Shown: piece after piece, positions 60,828-64,000 of the stretch
How positions within the stretch are numbered: position 1 is the first letter of the stretch
How the letters are laid out: the number at the start of each line of letters is the position of its first letter
DNA from: Epiperipatus broadwayi
Lineage: Eukaryota > Onychophora > Udeonychophora > Euonychophora > Peripatidae
Assembly (NCBI GenBank): GCA_028023455.1
Contig: JAQFVV010000022.1
Location: 11,801,100-11,865,099, forward strand
Reading direction: 5' to 3'
DNA length: 64,000 nucleotides
Notes under the pieces: model-generated
Seen by the model: only the letters and a program-made list of their open reading frames with translations
The model's database searches: none
Told to the model about the DNA's origin: nothing
Made by a program: the position numbers and the translations under genes

Positions 60828-61710
60828 TCACTGTGGAGGACTGAATTGGGATATATGTTCTAAAATTGCAGCGAAAGGATCAGCTTTGTACGACTGCCTC
60901 CACATAAACTCGCTCAAATATGAGTCCAGGTGCTGACGTGCTGTCCCTCTGTGTTTTTTATTACGCCATTTGACCAAACCCCACAACCTTTCAACATTCT
61001 GTGTATGTACGCCAGTTGTGGAGTCTACGAAGTTGTATGTGTGATTAACACGATGGTGTTCGTATCCAGCCTCAGCTAACTCTTCGCTCTTGTATCCCTT
61101 CCAGCAATCGCTGTAGATAGTCGAGCCTTCGTGTACATTTTGCAAAATTTCTTGCATGAGAGTAGACGCACTTCTATCTCGAATGGCTACAATAAAGCAT
61201 TCCTGTCTCTCTGCACACGCCACCAAATAGCCATTGCTGTGATAGGACTCTTCCGGCATTGTTCTTCCGTTTTGTGAAGAGGCTTTCATCAATCTCAACG
61301 ATTGTGTTGGGACCTCCGATTTTCCACCTTTCATTTCTTAACAATCTCCAGGTACAAACTTCCCAGAGGTAGTTGTTCCAATCGATAACAGTTTTGTCCG
61401 AAATATTCAATTCCTCCGCACAAAATGTTATCGATGTTAATTCTTTGGACCAACTATAGATGAAACGTATAGCGGTCACGAAAGTCATTTTGGAGCCAAC
61501 AAACCACGTGCCTTTTCTAATTGCAATTTCTGACAGGCAATCCTTCAAGTTACACCGCCATTGTTTCTTGGAATTGTGAATATACTTTTTCATTTCATGC
61601 CCATTTTGACATAATTTCCTTTTGGGGAGAAGACCGCGGTCTTGTAAGAAGATGATCGCTTCTTCCTCCGTACTCGGTAAACTAAACAAGGTTCTTGGAG
61701 CTTCAGCCAT
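60828..61710 (-). pseudogene. Merlin/IS1595-type transposase, single frameshift
   Basis: Two overlapping frames make one transposase of about 290 residues. The first (61710-61174) starts MAEAPRTLFSLPS and has a zinc-ribbon-like set C34, H38, C53, C58, a helix-turn-helix-like LNISDKTVIDWNNYLWEV, and the first catalytic Asp (D141 in VEIDESLF). The second (up to 61334, ending at 60828) holds the second Asp in IYSDCWKGY and the Glu in HTQNVERLWG, followed by KHRGTARQHLDSYLSEFMW, a typical IS1595/Merlin C-terminal run. The frames join near 61202, between CRETG and ECFIVA, where either one base too many or two too few break the gene. All three catalytic positions are present, so the damage looks recent. 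Confidence 0.9.
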
Positions 61711-62073
61711 ATCACAAAGTAAAATATCAAGGACGCAATGGAAGAGCTGAAAAAAATCACTGTGATCAAGTGGATAGCAAAATCACAATAGACAGAAAAA
61801 TCAAAAAATTTCCCAAACCTCTCTCCGAATTTTAAATCTCACGGTTAAAAAAAAAAAAATTGACTCTCTGATGGATTAATCACGCCAGTCACTTCATTGC
61901 CATGACAACGTTGTCATACAAAGATCGTCGATGCCTACCGGAAGGGAAACCGGTGGGTCAAATACGTCATCAGGCAAATTATCCGTAAGTATCCTTCTTT
62001 CATTTATTGATTACTAGGGCTTGCAGTAGGTGGCATTACTGTATGGAGAGTTTGTTACTGTAAAAAATAGTTT

Positions 62074-64000
62074 TCCATTACTTGATATTCGGTTATTTTC
62101 CTTATAGTCAATATAAACTAAATCTAATTATTCATTGAAATGTCATATTTTTATAGTTGAATGTTTTTTTTCTAAGATAGAATTTTAAAACAATTATCTG
62201 GTTGTCGATATACCTACTGGACATCTTGAATAGAATATTAATAGAATTACTTTAATTCTTCCTTTCTATAATAATTTAACAATAATACACAAAAAGATTC
62301 ACCCCTCAAGGTATCAAAAGTAATTCATTAGAAATTAGAATAAAACTAGTAATGATCTTTTATACCCAATATTTTACTACTAAAAATTCAAAAGTTTACT
62401 AACAACGTTATTAAACCGCTGAAAGATTCTGGTAAACTGTGAAGAGAGATTATTAAAAAAAAATTTTTTTTTTTACAAAATTTAGTTGAAATGCTGTCAC
62501 TTTCATATAAATTAGGTGATTGCAAAAGCAGCTCTTAGTAAAATATTAAAATATCTATAAAAATGCTGACAGAAATCATAATGGCTTTATAAAAATTTTC
62601 AAATCTACTACAGCAGATATAGTTTTGGCAATCATTAACTATATGATTTATGTTTTCTGTTGGTTCACTTCTAGATACTTCAGTGGCTGCAAACTCCATT
62701 TTTTTAAGCGGATGAGTCCAATAAATACTGTCCCGAATTTATTGATGAGATTCCAATAATGTCTAGGAAGATCAAACCTGTCAGTATTATTGGATATGGA
62801 AAAAGAAATTTGTTCGAATCCTCCTTTCCCCCACATACACTTTTTATGACATAATGTTTTGATCGTAGATTCTTGATTGAAAATCCAAAAAGGTGAACTC
62901 AATTTGAGATGAATCTTAAGTGGTGAAACTATATCTTAAGCTATTAGTAAGTCTAATATACTTAACAGATTTTAAACATTTTTCTTGGGAACTTTTAATA
63001 TCTGATAGTAAAATATGTTAATAAAAGAGAAAGCCATTGCAAAGGAATACATATTAGTATACCAGTGATATTTCTCATGATAGTATTTAATTGAATGTCC
63101 ATGAGTTTAATATGAGCAGTTTTTTTCCCTACAAACAAAGCACAGTATTTATATTAGTGCTAAAAAACTAATACTTGCATTACTATATCCAGTAGTGCTA
63201 GCTAGCTTTCCAAAAACTTTATTTTTAAAAATTATTTTAGATTTCACCTTAAATAAATTTAAAAAATTAATTACGCTACAATCTTAAATAGCATTTGTAA
63301 GATATATTTCAGTTTATTTTTGAAAAAAATATTCAAATATTTTCCTGTTGTTTGGGATTAGAATAAGATGCTAGTCTTTTAAAAAGATATCCTAACATGT
63401 TATATCCTTAATGAGAGACCATAAAGATCTTTTTATCATGCAGTATCATGAATATAGATACATTTCCTGCATTTTATATCTGGAGAATCACTAATGAATA
63501 CATTTAAAACAGTAGGTGAATAGTCCTGCAATAGCCAGTTCCATAAAATTCTATATCTACTAGAACTATTTTTAGTTTCATTTAAATTATTTTATTAGAA
63601 AGCATTTTGTCCAAAAAGTTGGTGGTTTTTCTGAGTTTTACGATTTTTAGAAACTTTTAAAAGAAAACACTTTTTCCAAATGGAATCAAAAGATGAGATT
63701 AGATCAATAAAGATAGCATCAGTTTTTAATTTATTTTTAAAATGTTTTTAATAAGAGTTAACTTTGTCTGCTCTACAATTAAGAGGATCTCAACTATTAG
63801 GAGAAATTTCGCTCTATAAATCTTCCAAACATATAATTATAATATTGGAAAATATTTTTGGATCACTTATTTGTTTTTAAAACTGCTATATTTTTTGCTT
63901 TTATGTTAAATTTTTAAAATAGTTTCTGCAAGAGTAATATTGCTGTATAATTTTGACAACTATGCTTTGACTTTAAATCTTAATTTTTTTAAAAAACTTT
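62074..64000. other. AT-rich sequence, nothing recognised
   Basis: AT-rich DNA to the right edge. An 84-codon minus-strand frame at 62648-62902 shows no recognisable domain. Confidence 0.4.

Larger units (their letters stand above)
59061..62073 (-). mobile_element. Merlin/IS1595-type DNA transposon, almost complete
   Basis: Terminal inverted repeats of about 75-80 bp bound a 3.0-kb element: left 59061-59140 (AAACTATTAATACAATAGCAA ... GTAATCAATGGATGCAAG) and right 61995-62073, whose reverse complement reads AAACTATTTTTTACAGTAAC ... CTAGTAATCAATAAATGAAAG. Inside are a five-copy ~198-bp minisatellite, a short 35-bp-scale duplication of CCTTCAGGGTAATACGTCAT near 59150-59200, and one transposase gene on the minus strand with a single frameshift. 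I could not define a convincing target-site duplication. Confidence 0.85.

Noticed and set aside
59061-62073. Target-site duplication for the Merlin element
   Set aside because: AAACTATT at the left and AATAGTTT at the right are inverted, so they belong to the termini; no convincing direct repeat was seen outside them.

Overview
The window looks like one stretch of a large, AT-rich, intron-dominated animal genome. There is no operon structure, no rRNA and no canonical tRNA. The only host gene I can support has spliced exons tens of kilobases apart, and most other recognisable sequence is transposon debris. The mix of RTE, Penelope, Ty3/gypsy, Merlin and Tigger elements, two tRNA-related SINE families and 410-460 bp repeat monomers suggests a lophotrochozoan. 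A coleoid cephalopod such as an octopus is my best guess; this is inference from repeat style, not proof.

Host gene (minus strand): three exons of one ANF-receptor ligand-binding domain protein lie in order at 55946-55277, 33674-33531 and 1348-1200. Their splice phases are 1, 1 and 0, and the encoded segments join without gaps against natriuretic-peptide-receptor-type receptors (NPR-C or receptor guanylate cyclases). The introns are about 21.6 kb and 32.2 kb. The remaining 3' exons (membrane segment and any kinase-homology or cyclase domains) must lie beyond the left edge.

Layout, left to right: Penelope-like GIY-YIG tail (1-290); exon 3; a 413-423 bp satellite forming a 1.38 kb near-perfect inverted repeat (4728-6474); a Ty3/gypsy-type element with two ~1.7 kb LTRs and only an integrase remnant (6485-12054); a Merlin-like foldback MITE (12685-13192); a 5'-truncated LINE (13486-13998); a tandem array of tRNA-derived SINE units (14645-15312); foldback repeats (16.0-21.3 kb); a decayed RTE LINE invaded by another repeat (27.3-30.5 kb); exon 2; a 460-bp repeat with a 212-bp palindrome (34.6-35.3 kb); decayed RTE copies on the minus strand (41.1-41.95 and 45.1-47.9 kb); a Tigger-type transposase remnant (49.3-49.9 kb) and a 994-bp TIR element (50.5-51.5 kb); a SINE with an intact target duplication (52.3 kb); a GATA-rich minisatellite next to exon 1 (54.2-55.2 kb); and a nearly intact Merlin/IS1595-type transposon with its own internal minisatellite (59.06-62.07 kb).

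The most interesting signal is relatedness among the repeats. The Merlin transposon termini resemble the arms of the MITE at 12.7 kb. That MITE's interior shares short motifs with the 414-bp palindromic satellite at 4.7 kb and with a 423-bp repeat at 51.6 kb. One reading is that a non-autonomous Merlin-related element gave rise to the tandem satellites.
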